A DNA stretch of 5,911 bases from Actinomycetota bacterium (GCA_013811645.1 JACCUU010000191.1:1-5911), one strand, 5' to 3'; shown: positions 1 to 5,819, counted from the first letter of the stretch. Notes: generated from the sequence alone by a model not told the origin. Numbers and translations are program-made.

Positions 1-374
1 TGCGGCATGGCGTTGGGATTCTTGCCACCGTTCGCCCAGCGCGGGCTGCCGGAGATCGTGAGCATGACCTCCATGTCCGTCTCCTGCGCGCTTCGCAGCG
101 CCTCGTCCACGTCGTCGAAGACGTAGGCAGGGTCGAACGGATTCGCTGCGTTGGAGGGCCGCTGCGGCGCGGACAGGTTCCACTGCACGAGGAGGCGCAT
201 GATGGTCGCACCTTCCCGCGATGAGCCCTGGATGCGACCCGCACGGTCGTTGACCCAGCGAAAGCTCGGGTCGTCGTGGAACCCGACCCACATTCGCTCC
301 GCGGCCAAGCTAGCCGGGGCAGCGACCGCTGCAAGGGCGCACAGGGCTATGACAAGGCGAACGGTGCGTCTCAC
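1..374 (-). CDS. Secreted TIM-barrel glycoside-hydrolase-like protein, N-terminal part (runs off left edge)
   Basis: Reading the minus strand from GTG at 374 gives 124 codons without a stop to the window edge, so the C-terminal part is missing. Residues 1-24 form a signal peptide: VRR start, hydrophobic core LVIALCALAAVAAPAS, and a likely cut near SLA/AE at 24-25. The mature part opens with MWVGFHDDPSFRWV and continues with GATIMRLLVQWNLSAP, FDPAYVFDDVDEAL, and EVMLTISGSPRWANGG. This strand order (a beta strand ending in Arg and Trp, then a helix starting at FDDVDEA, then a beta strand 'VMLTISGSPRWA') is what the first turns of clan GH-A glycoside hydrolases look like, and similar exported proteins are frequent in Thermoleophilia. 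The start is fixed by an AAAGGAG ribosome-binding site 5 nt upstream and by the signal peptide. The catalytic acid and nucleophile lie beyond the visible part, so activity and substrate cannot be judged; a non-enzymatic TIM barrel is possible. Confidence 0.8.
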   Translation of the reverse strand, partial: MRRTVRLVIALCALAAVAAPASLAAERMWVGFHDDPSFRWVNDRAGRIQGSSREGATIMRLLVQWNLSAPQRPSNAANPFDPAYVFDDVDEALRSAQETDMEVMLTISGSPRWANGGKNPNAMP

Positions 375-379
375 GGAGT

Positions 380-386
380 CTCCTTT
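380..386 (-). promoter_or_regulatory. Shine-Dalgarno site of the glycoside-hydrolase-like gene
   Basis: On the minus strand AAAGGAG is followed by five bases (ACTCC) and then GTG at 374. It is a near-perfect anti-Shine-Dalgarno match and decides the start. I could not pick a convincing -35/-10 pair for this gene in the divergent spacer 387-515. Confidence 0.75.
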
Positions 387-499
387 ACCTTCCGGCGGTG
401 CGATTCGGCAGTTCTGCGGCACGAAGGCTTCCGCACGGTAGCGGGAGGTGTATGAGGACCGTGTAAGGACCCGTCCGCAAGGAACCGGAGGACGTGGCG

Positions 500-505
500 T
501 AAACT
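500..505 (+). promoter_or_regulatory. Candidate -10 box (TAAACT) of the small-membrane-protein/sucA operon
   Basis: TAAACT fits the TANNNT -10 pattern and lies 10 nt before the GTG at 516. A transcript starting at A513, 7 nt after the box, would carry only ATC before the start codon. This would explain why no Shine-Dalgarno is present near 516: the closest GGAGG, at 487-491, is 24 nt away and too far. No recognisable -35 box is seen. This is an inference from pattern and spacing only. Confidence 0.35.
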
Positions 506-515
506 CTCTTGCATC

Positions 516-776
516 GTGTCCGTTTCTGCATGGGAAGCCATCTTCATGCTCGTGGTGCTCAAGATCCCGATCGTGTATCTCGCAGTCGTAGTGTGGTGGG
601 CGATTCGGTCGGAGCCGGCGCCGGAGGGTGGGTCGGGCCAGGGCGAGGCATTCGCCCCGCCTGTGCCGTGCGCCTGGAACGGCCGGCGTCGTGGCGTTCT
701 GCGGCCAAACGGCATGCGTCCGCTACGACCGAGCTCGCGACCCTCGCGCAGGCCGCGCGTGGGAGCCTCGTCGTGA
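516..776 (+). CDS. Small single-pass membrane protein with Arg/Pro-rich tail, first gene of the sucA unit
   Basis: An 86-residue protein starting with GTG. Residues about 8-30 (AIFMLVVLKIPIVYLAVVVWWAI) form one hydrophobic transmembrane segment with an embedded K16-I-P18 kink. An acidic/glycine linker (SEPAPEGGSGQGEA, about 32-45) follows, then a strongly basic tail rich in Arg, Pro and Ser (about 53-86). By the positive-inside rule the tail should be cytoplasmic. I recognise the 'VLKIPIVYL..VVWWAI' type of N-terminus as recurring in uncharacterised small proteins of Thermoleophilia, but know no function. Its stop TGA overlaps the next gene's GTG as GTGA (773-776), so the two are probably translationally coupled. 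No Shine-Dalgarno precedes the start, suggesting a leaderless or nearly leaderless mRNA. The hydrophobic start makes this frame far more credible than the other frames here. A role near the 2-oxoglutarate dehydrogenase complex is only suggested by position. Confidence 0.72.
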   Translation: MSVSAWEAIFMLVVLKIPIVYLAVVVWWAIRSEPAPEGGSGQGEAFAPPVPCAWNGRRRGVLRPNGMRPLRPSSRPSRRPRVGASS

Positions 777-1030
777 GCAACGACTCGGTACACCAGAATC
801 GTGCGGACAACGTCGCCGGGCTCTTCTGCGCTTTCTCGTTCGCGCTGTCGGGACTCGCCATCGCGCGTCAGCCCGGTCTCCTCGCGCCGGTCGCGATCCT
901 CCTTGCGCTGGTCGCTGCTCGGATGACGGTGGCACATCGCACACTCGCCGGCGTCGCGGTGATCGTGGCCGCACTAGCCTTTTTCGTGGGCATGATCGTC
1001 TCGATCACAACCGACAACGCGCTGTTTTAG
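773..1030 (+). CDS. Small three-helix membrane protein, second gene of the sucA unit
   Basis: An 85-residue protein starting with GTG 773. The same frame stays open upstream to a TTG at 509, but GTG 773 is preferred because it overlaps the previous stop by 4 nt (GTGA) and has GGGAG at 761-765 with a 7-nt spacer. After a polar N-terminus (SNDSVHQNRADN) there are three hydrophobic segments at about 14-31, 35-50 and 57-79, separated by short loops holding RQPG and AHR, and a short polar end TTDNALF. The layout (three helices with small residues and Arg-bearing loops) recalls small integral proteins of the DUF4190 kind, but I cannot assign a family. It ends 3 nt before the sucA start, which has no Shine-Dalgarno of its own. 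Ribosomes finishing this gene therefore probably feed sucA translation, which makes at least co-expression with SucA likely. Function is unknown. Confidence 0.72.
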   Translation: MSNDSVHQNRADNVAGLFCAFSFALSGLAIARQPGLLAPVAILLALVAARMTVAHRTLAGVAVIVAALAFFVGMIVSITTDNALF

Positions 1031-1033
1031 CCT

Positions 1034-3904
1034 ATGCCTGGCGATCTGAACGCCGGCTACGTCGGAACGCTCCTCGAGCAGTACCTCGAGAACCCGGAGG
1101 CCGTCGACCCCGCCTGGCGCCACCTCTTCGAGAGCGCGGACAACGGCGTTCTCTCGGCCCTGCCAGGGCTGTCCAAGCTGATCGAGATGCGCTCCCGGGA
1201 CGGGAACGGTGGCGTTGCGACAGATGCCTCGCCACCGACCGCGCTGGAGCCGCGCGCGGAGATGGCCGCGGTCGAGACACCGCCGGCGGCGCCGGAGGTG
1301 CCCGTAGACGGGGAGCTGCTCGCTGCGGTCGCGGCCGCGATGGCGCTCGTGAAGGCGATTCGCATGCACGGTCACCTCGCAGCACATCTCGACCCCCTCG
1401 GCTCGGAGCCTCCCGGAGATCCTGCGCTCGAACCCGAGAGCCTCAATCCCCCGCTGACTCCTGAGGCCCAGGCGAGGATTCCGGCTCGGCTCCTCCGGCT
1501 GTCAGTCGAAGGGGAGACCCTGCACGACGCGCTACCACGGCTGCAGGGGGTCTACATGGGGACGATCGCGTACGAGATCGAGCACATCTCGGATCATGCC
1601 GAGCGCGTCTGGTTGCGCCGCGCGATCGAGTCGGGTCGCTTCCGCCAGCCGCTCCCGGCAGAGGATCGGCTTGCCCTCCTCGGACGGCTGGCGCAGGTCG
1701 AGGCCTTCGAGACGTTCCTGCGACGCGCGTTCATCGGGCAGAAGCAGTTCTCGATCGAGGGGCTCGACGCGCTCGTGCCCATGCTGGACGAGGCGATCGA
1801 GCTGGCCGCCGCCGCCGGCGCCCACGAAGTCGTGATCGGAATCGCCCATCGAGGTCGTCTCAACGTGCTGGCGCATACCGTCGGACGCTCGTACGCGTCG
1901 ATCCTGCGCGAGTTCGAAGGTGAGCGTTCGTTCGACGCCCTGGTCTCCGACCCTGAGGGCGGGACGGGCGACGTCAAGTACCACCTGGCAGCTTCCGAGT
2001 CACGCCCCACGCGATCGGGCGACGTTCAGGTCACCCTCGCCGCCAACCCCAGCCATCTCGAGGCTGTCGATCCCGTAATCGAAGGCCTCGCGCGGGCCGA
2101 GCAGACCGATCGCTCGGGCGGCGCCGGGATCCACGACCCCTCGGTGGCGCTTCCGATCCTGATCCACGGAGACGCGTCGTTCGCCGGGCAGGGGGTCGTC
2201 GCCGAGACGTTCAACCTCCACTCGATCGACGGCTACTCGACGGGCGGGACGCTCCACGTCATCGCGAACAACCAGATCGGATTCACGACCGATCCGGCCG
2301 AGGGACGCTCGACCCGCTACTCGAGCGACCTCGCCAAGGGCTTCGATGTCCCCATCGTCCACGTCAACGCCGACGATCCCGAGGCGGCGCTCTCCGCGGT
2401 GCGGCTCGCCCTCGCCTACCGCGAGGAGTTCGGTCACGACATGGTGATCGACCTCGTCGGTTACCGCCGCTTCGGACACAACGAACAGGATGAGCCGGCG
2501 TACACGCAGCCATTGATGGCCGAGCGGATCGACGCTCAGGCTCCCGTGCGCGAGACGTACGGAGGCCGGCTCGTCGGGGAGGGAATCCTCACTGCGGAGG
2601 ACGCAGCGCAGCTCCTCACGCGCCCTCTGGAGGAGCTGCGTGAGACACACGACCAGCTCCGTGCGTCCTTCGCCGATCCCGAGCCGCCACGGGAGCCCCG
2701 CATCCCACGGGACACCGGGGACACCGTCGTCACGGGCGTGCCGGTCGAGCGGCTGCGCGCACTGAACGAGCAGCTGCTCCAGGTCCCCGACGGCTTCCAG
2801 GTGAACCCGAAGCTTGCGAAGCAGCTCGAACGACGACGCGAGGCGTTTGCGGAGGGAGGGATCGACTGGGGGCAAGCGGAGGCTCTGGCGTTCGCATCGC
2901 TTCTCGAGGAGGGCATCCCGATCCGTCTCTCGGGACAGGACACCGAGCGCGGGACCTTCTCGCACCGCCACGCGGTTCTGCACGATCCCGTCACCGGAGA
3001 GACATTCACGCCCTTGCAGGCGCTGCCCGATGCCGACGCCGCCTTCGAGATCTACAACTCACCGCTCTCCGAGTACGCGGCGCTCGCGTTCGAGCACGGC
3101 TACTCCATCGCCGCGCCGGACGCCCTGGTTCTCTGGGAGGCGCAGTTTGGCGACTTCGTCAACGGCGCCCAGATCGTCGTCGACCAGTTCATCGTCTCTG
3201 GACGGTCGAAGTGGGGGCAGACATCCAGGCTCGGGCTGCTGCTCCCGCACGGATACGAGGGGAACGGGCCGGAGCACTCGAGCGCTCGCCTGGAGCGCTT
3301 CCTTCAACTCGCTGCGCAGGAGAACATCCGGGTCGCGAACTGCACGACAGGTGCGCAGTTCTTCCACCTGCTCCGCCGACAGGCGCTCGATGCAACCGCC
3401 CGTCCGCTCGTCGTGATGACGCCGAAGGGCCTTCTTCGCCTGCGGCAGGCGACCTCGACGGCAGACGACCTCTCTGCGGGATCCTTTCAGTCCGTGATCG
3501 ACGACCCGACGCCCAACGAACGGGCGACGATCCGCCGCCTCGTCCTCAGCAGCGGGAAGATCTACTACGACCTTGCCGCACACGAGGCTCGCGCCCTCGC
3601 GTCGACCGTCGCACTTGCGCGGATCGAGCTGCTCTACCCGTTCCCGGTCGAGGCTCTTGCTCGCGTCGTCCAGTCGTACCCGGGGCTGCACGAGATCGTG
3701 TGGGCGCAGGAAGAGCCCCAGAACATGGGAGCGTGGCGCTCCATCCGTCACCGCCTCGAAGAGGCGGCCGCCCACGCGTCAGCCGTAGAGCGCGTCACCT
3801 ATGTGGGTCGCTCATGGCGCGCTAGCCCCAGCGAGGGCTACCCGACTCTCCACCAGCGCGAGCAGGACCGAATCGTCCGAGAAGCTCTCGGTGTTACGGT
3901 TTAA
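1034..3904 (+). CDS. sucA: 2-oxoglutarate dehydrogenase E1 component (thiamine diphosphate-dependent)
   Basis: 956 residues, full length (E. coli SucA is about 933). E1o decarboxylates 2-oxoglutarate on thiamine diphosphate and passes the succinyl group to the lipoyl arm of E2 in the cytosolic TCA-cycle complex. Visible in order: the N-terminal E1o segment NAGYVGTLLEQYLENPEAVD (6-25); an Ala/Pro/Glu-rich linker (about 55-95); a helical region with RMHGHLAAHLDPLG (110-123); the dehydrogenase core with HRGRLNVLAH (272-281), GDVKYHL (312-318) and NPSHLEAVDPV (338-348); and the ThDP/Mg site GDASFAGQG (379-387) to NNQIGF (412-417). Asp380 and Asn413 are the expected Mg ligands. Next come GHNEQDEPAYTQP (481-493), the pyrimidine-binding domain with DTERGTFSHRHAVLHD (636-651), EAQFGDFVNGAQ (702-713), HGYEGNGPEHSSARLERF (739-756) and the C-terminal EEPQNMGAW (893-901). 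No fused E2-like succinyltransferase domain is present, unlike mycobacterial KGD. The start lies 3 nt after the preceding stop and has no Shine-Dalgarno, so coupled translation is likely. No sucB follows. Confidence 0.97.
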   Translation: MPGDLNAGYVGTLLEQYLENPEAVDPAWRHLFESADNGVLSALPGLSKLIEMRSRDGNGGVATDASPPTALEPRAEMAAVETPPAAPEVPVDGELLAAVAAAMALVKAIRMHGHLAAHLDPLGSEPPGDPALEPESLNPPLTPEAQARIPARLLRLSVEGETLHDALPRLQGVYMGTIAYEIEHISDHAERVWLRRAIESGRFRQPLPAEDRLALLGRLAQVEAFETFLRRAFIGQKQFSIEGLDALVPMLDEAIELAAAAGAHEVVIGIAHRGRLNVLAHTVGRSYASILREFEGERSFDALVSDPEGGTGDVKYHLAASESRPTRSGDVQVTLAANPSHLEAVDPVIEGLARAEQTDRSGGAGIHDPSVALPILIHGDASFAGQGVVAETFNLHSIDGYSTGGTLHVIANNQIGFTTDPAEGRSTRYSSDLAKGFDVPIVHVNADDPEAALSAVRLALAYREEFGHDMVIDLVGYRRFGHNEQDEPAYTQPLMAERIDAQAPVRETYGGRLVGEGILTAEDAAQLLTRPLEELRETHDQLRASFADPEPPREPRIPRDTGDTVVTGVPVERLRALNEQLLQVPDGFQVNPKLAKQLERRREAFAEGGIDWGQAEALAFASLLEEGIPIRLSGQDTERGTFSHRHAVLHDPVTGETFTPLQALPDADAAFEIYNSPLSEYAALAFEHGYSIAAPDALVLWEAQFGDFVNGAQIVVDQFIVSGRSKWGQTSRLGLLLPHGYEGNGPEHSSARLERFLQLAAQENIRVANCTTGAQFFHLLRRQALDATARPLVVMTPKGLLRLRQATSTADDLSAGSFQSVIDDPTPNERATIRRLVLSSGKIYYDLAAHEARALASTVALARIELLYPFPVEALARVVQSYPGLHEIVWAQEEPQNMGAWRSIRHRLEEAAAHASAVERVTYVGRSWRASPSEGYPTLHQREQDRIVREALGVTV

Positions 3905-4056
3905 GGGCGCGTGCGGACACGCCGCCTCGCCTCCGAGGCGACACGCGGCCCGTAGCGTTCGACTGCGTCGAGCAACTGTCGCCGCTGCGACTTCGGTAGC
4001 CGGCGATAGAGCCGGTACAGAAGCAGGACGAACGTGAAGATGCGGAAGATCGGCAC
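3901..4056 (-). CDS. 51-residue basic protein with N-terminal hydrophobic segment, convergent to sucA
   Basis: On the minus strand a GTG at 4056 opens 51 codons ending in TAA at 3903-3901. The product has a short hydrophobic N-terminus (VPIFRIFTFVLLLYRLYRRL), then a polar, very Arg-rich remainder with SQRRQLLDAVERYGPRVAS. It looks like a membrane-associated N-terminal helix followed by a basic amphipathic helix, and resembles tiny uncharacterised proteins I associate with Thermoleophilia. Its stop and the sucA stop share TTAA at 3901-3904 on opposite strands, an exact convergent fit. The start is supported by a TATGGT box ending 6 nt upstream, as expected for a leaderless message; GGTGA with a 4-nt spacer is the only weak Shine-Dalgarno. 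It is short enough to be missed by common length cut-offs. Conservation has not been tested, so it could still be a chance frame, and no function can be proposed. Confidence 0.55.
   Translation of the reverse strand: MPIFRIFTFVLLLYRLYRRLPKSQRRQLLDAVERYGPRVASEARRRVRTRP
3908..3947. terminator. Hairpin just downstream of sucA, possible transcription end (weak)
   Basis: A perfect 7-bp stem CGCCTCG (3923-3929) / CGAGGCG (3934-3940) with loop CCTC begins 18 nt after the sucA stop. Outside it CGCGTG (3908-3913) can pair with CACGCG (3942-3947), leaving a 9-nt bulge on the 5' side and one base on the 3' side. No T-tract follows on either strand, so it is not a classical intrinsic terminator. It also lies inside the convergent 51-aa gene, whose Arg/Ala/Glu codons could create such a stem by chance. 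Confidence 0.3.
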
Positions 4057-4062
4057 GCGCTC

Positions 4063-4068
4063 ACCATA
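4063..4068 (-). promoter_or_regulatory. Candidate -10 box (TATGGT) for a leaderless 51-aa gene
   Basis: On the minus strand TATGGT is followed by six bases (GAGCGC) and then the GTG start at 4056. The transcript would begin on the start codon itself. This TANNNT-N6-GTG layout is the known signature of leaderless genes in actinobacteria. No -35 consensus is visible. The remaining spacer 4069-4112 holds a duplicated CGAAGCG (4072-4078 and 4086-4092), with no assigned role. Confidence 0.4.
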
Positions 4069-4112
4069 CCCCGAAGCGGTTCGCTCGAAGCGTCCCGAGG
4101 GAGGGTCTTCGG

Positions 4113-4118
4113 TAGACT
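4113..4118 (+). promoter_or_regulatory. Candidate -10 box (TAGACT) for the acidic protein/aminopeptidase unit
   Basis: TAGACT, matching TANNNT, lies 21 nt before the ATG at 4140. A start about 7 nt after the box gives a 5' leader of roughly 14-15 nt carrying AAGGAG at 4131-4136. No -35 consensus is found at the usual distance. The intergenic context and the well-placed ribosome-binding site make it the best promoter candidate for this unit. Confidence 0.4.
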
Positions 4119-4139
4119 CCAGCCCTTCAGAAGGAGCCC

Positions 4140-4472
4140 ATGTCGGATCTCGAAGAATCAGTCGTCGAGACGGAAACCCTTTTCGCTGAGGCGATTCGGG
4201 AGCATCTCGATCTCAAGGAACGCAACTCCGGACTCGACGGAGACATGCCGATCGACTCGTACCTGAACGGCGATCCACTCGAGAACCATCCCCTCTTCAA
4301 GAGCGAGGAGCAGGCTCGCATCGAGGAGACGATGGACGGTGAACCGGCTGCCCAGATGAGCTCCGAGCGACTCCCGTGGCCCGGTGAGGAGACGGCCGAG
4401 AACGTCGAGGGCGCGGCCCTCGACGAGACGCTCTGGACCGGGCGCCCGCGGGACTTCGACTGGGGCGACTGA
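4140..4472 (+). CDS. Acidic 110-residue protein of unknown function, upstream partner of the M29 aminopeptidase
   Basis: 110 residues from ATG 4140, preceded by AAGGAG (4131-4136) only 3 nt from the start, a tight spacing. The protein holds about 30 Asp/Glu and about 8 Lys/Arg, so it is strongly acidic. It has no signal peptide or membrane segment. Residues about 4-28 ([20 protein letters not shown] onward) look like an acidic amphipathic helix. The rest is probably poorly ordered, with short hydrophobic patches [15 protein letters not shown] (39-53), LPWPGEE (78-84) and a Trp-containing end [16 protein letters not shown]. These Trp/Phe-in-acid patches could be docking motifs, but that is inference. 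I do not recognise a family. The stop lies 4 nt before the aminopeptidase start, so the two genes are probably co-transcribed and translationally coupled; a partner or modulator role for the peptidase is possible but unproven. Confidence 0.75.
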   Translation: MSDLEESVVETETLFAEAIREHLDLKERNSGLDGDMPIDSYLNGDPLENHPLFKSEEQARIEETMDGEPAAQMSSERLPWPGEETAENVEGAALDETLWTGRPRDFDWGD

Positions 4473-4476
4473 CACC

Positions 4477-5691
4477 CTGACTTCGGAAGAGCGTCTGCGG
4501 CGGTATGCGGAGCTTGCCGTGCGCGTCGGGGCGAATGTCCAGGAAGGCCAGGACGTGATCGTCTCGGGCTACGTCGAGCACGCTGAGATCGCACGGGCGA
4601 TCGCTCGAGAGTCGTATCGTGCCGGCGCCAAGCACGTCATCGTCCTCTACGGCGACCTTCATGTCCGCCACGCTGCCATCGATCTCGGCCCGGAGGAGGA
4701 GATCGGCTGGTCGGCCCCGCACCTCCTCGACCTCTATCGGCGTGCGTACGACGAGCGGCCCGCGCTCATCTCGCTCACGGGGAATCCCGATCCCGACCTG
4801 CTCGGGAGTCTCGATCCCGCTCTCGTCGGTCGATCGGAGCCGAAGGAGCTCAGGGCGGCGTCGCTGAAGCTGATCACCGCGCGTCGCATCAACTGGACAA
4901 TCGTGTCCGCCCCCAATCCCGGCTGGGCGAGCCAGATCTTCGGCGAGCCGGACGTCGAGCGGCTGTGGAGCGCTGTCGCGACGGCGACCCGTCTGGACGA
5001 GGACCATCCGGTGGCAGCGTGGAACGACCACGCGTCCGGCCTGCAGGAGCGAGCGGACGGCCTGAACGAGCGCTCGTTCGACGCCGTTCGCTTCAGAGGC
5101 CCTGGAACCGATCTTACGGTCGGCCTCGTTCCCGACGCACGTTGGACGTGCGCGCGGATGCAGACCGCGGCAGGTATCGAGCACATCCCGAACATGCCCA
5201 CGGAGGAGGTCTTCACGAGCCCGGATTGGAGGCGCGCAGAGGGGTTCGTCCGCTCGACCGCGCCTCTTCTTGCTGCCGGCACTCGTCTCGACGATCTCGA
5301 AGTGCGCCTGGAGGGTGGGAAGATCGTCGACGCGAAGGCAACCGCGGGCGCCGACATCATTCGCCATCAGCTTGGGGTCGACGAGCAGGCACCCTTCCTC
5401 GGAGAGGTCGCGCTCGTCGACGGGTCCTCGGCCGTGAAGAAGACAGGGCTGACCTTTCACGACACCCTCTTCGACGAGAACGCGACCTGCCATATCGCCT
5501 TCGGCGCCGGGTTTCCGAAAGCGCTGAACGGGGCCGACGAGTCGTCCGAGGAGCTTCTTGCGCGCGGGATCAACGTCTCCGGCGTGCACACAGACTTCAT
5601 GATCGGCGGGCCGGAGGTCGAAGTCTCCGGACTCGACGCGGACGGTGCGGAGACGCCGATCATCCGCGGCGACGTCTGGCAGTTGGCCTAA
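4477..5691 (+). CDS. M29 family metallo-aminopeptidase (AmpS/AmpT/PepS type), CTG start
   Basis: 404 residues from CTG 4477, close to the usual 405-415 of M29 peptidases, cytosolic dizinc/dicobalt enzymes that remove N-terminal residues from peptides. The start [20 protein letters not shown] matches the family's MTPEERLxxYAxLxVxxGxN opening. The only in-frame ATG/GTG/TTG upstream before a stop is GTG 4384, which would overlap the acidic gene by 89 nt and add an Arg-rich non-conserved leader; the next downstream GTG (4519) would remove the conserved opening. Metal ligands expected from AmpS (Glu250, Glu316, His345, His378, Asp380) map to Glu244 in NMPTEEVFT, Glu310 in GEVALVD, His339 in [10 protein letters not shown], and His371 and Asp373 in GVHTDFMIG. 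Other family landmarks are NPGWASQIF (147-155) and the '[12 protein letters not shown]' region (96-107). The position I align to AmpS Tyr352 is Phe346. No strong Shine-Dalgarno precedes the CTG (GGGG at 4462-4465, 11-nt spacer), so translation is probably coupled to the upstream gene. Confidence 0.93.
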   Translation: MTSEERLRRYAELAVRVGANVQEGQDVIVSGYVEHAEIARAIARESYRAGAKHVIVLYGDLHVRHAAIDLGPEEEIGWSAPHLLDLYRRAYDERPALISLTGNPDPDLLGSLDPALVGRSEPKELRAASLKLITARRINWTIVSAPNPGWASQIFGEPDVERLWSAVATATRLDEDHPVAAWNDHASGLQERADGLNERSFDAVRFRGPGTDLTVGLVPDARWTCARMQTAAGIEHIPNMPTEEVFTSPDWRRAEGFVRSTAPLLAAGTRLDDLEVRLEGGKIVDAKATAGADIIRHQLGVDEQAPFLGEVALVDGSSAVKKTGLTFHDTLFDENATCHIAFGAGFPKALNGADESSEELLARGINVSGVHTDFMIGGPEVEVSGLDADGAETPIIRGDVWQLA

Positions 5692-5752
5692 CCCGCTGGC
5701 GAAAGGGTAGGTCTTCAGCCAGAACTCGCTCAGTTTGAGCCGCCGCAGAACC

Positions 5753-5779
5753 GCAGATGTCGCTGCAATGCGAATCTGC
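5753..5779. terminator. Bulged 10-bp hairpin between aminopeptidase and next promoter (possible terminator)
   Basis: GCAGAT (5753-5758) pairs with ATCTGC (5774-5779), and TCGC (5760-5763) with GCGA (5770-5773), around a 6-nt loop TGCAAT. Only G5759 is unpaired in the stem. It lies 61 nt after the aminopeptidase stop and ends 2 nt before the TTGACA box. No T-run follows, so it would be a non-canonical terminator or insulator; a protein-binding inverted repeat is the alternative. A second, smaller stem GCTCA/TGAGC lies at 5728-5740. Confidence 0.4.
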
Positions 5780-5781
5780 AC

Positions 5782-5813
5782 TTGACAGACATCAATGATG
5801 ATGTCATTATGAT
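5782..5813 (+). promoter_or_regulatory. Promoter of the HicB-like gene (TTGACA; CATTAT or TATGAT)
   Basis: A perfect -35 box TTGACA (5782-5787) is followed after exactly 17 nt by CATTAT (5805-5810, 4/6 to TATAAT). An overlapping TATGAT (5808-5813, 5/6) lies 20 nt after the -35 box and exactly 6 nt before the GTG at 5820. Use of CATTAT would start near A5817, leaving a leader of ATC; use of TATGAT would start on the GTG itself. Either way the message is leaderless or nearly so, which fits the lack of any Shine-Dalgarno. It is the best promoter match in the window. Confidence 0.65.
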
Positions 5814-5818
5814 GTCAT
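5788..5818. repeat. Three helically phased TGATGTC half-sites overlapping the promoter (putative operator)
   Basis: GACATCA (5788-5794, inverted), TGATGTC (5799-5805) and TGATGTC (5810-5816) have start points exactly 11 bp apart, about one helical turn. The first two form a perfect inverted repeat around ATGA. The last two are part of a 10-bp direct repeat ATGATGTCAT (5798-5807 and 5809-5818), itself built of ATGA and TCAT around TG. The array fills the spacer between -35 and -10 and reaches to the start codon, the typical place for a repressor operator. The binding protein is unknown; autoregulation by the downstream gene product is a reasonable guess. Confidence 0.55.
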
Positions 5819-5819
5819 C

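Noticed and set aside
509..772. Upstream extension of the three-helix protein to TTG 509
   Set aside because: The extension is Arg/Ser/Gly-rich shadow sequence of the one-TM protein's frame; GTG 773 has a ribosome-binding site and the GTGA coupling.
371..937. 188-codon minus-strand frame whose stop overlaps the glycoside-hydrolase start
   Set aside because: Composition is low-complexity Arg/Glu/Ser without hydrophobic core or motifs. It lies opposite two better-supported plus-strand membrane-protein genes, and the glycoside-hydrolase gene has its own strong ribosome-binding site.
628..1464. 278-codon plus-strand frame
   Set aside because: Arg-rich out-of-frame reading of the membrane-protein genes and the sucA start; no recognisable features.
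2000..2983. 327-codon minus-strand frame inside sucA
   Set aside because: Exact antisense shadow of a strongly conserved sucA core; high-GC DNA commonly gives such long antisense frames.
4072..4092. Duplicated CGAAGCG with small hairpin potential
   Set aside because: Seven-base GC-rich duplications are expected by chance at this composition, and no spacing logic links it to either promoter.
4384..4476. N-terminal extension of the aminopeptidase from GTG 4384
   Set aside because: It would overlap the acidic gene by 89 nt and encode an Arg/Pro/Ser-rich leader unlike any M29 protein.
4297..5781. 494-codon minus-strand frame spanning the aminopeptidase
   Set aside because: Mostly the antisense shadow of the aminopeptidase. 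Its first 30 codons, outside that gene (5692-5781), read protein-like (LKLSEFWLKTYPFAS), but there is no ribosome-binding site and no homology I can name, so I do not call a gene or a remnant.
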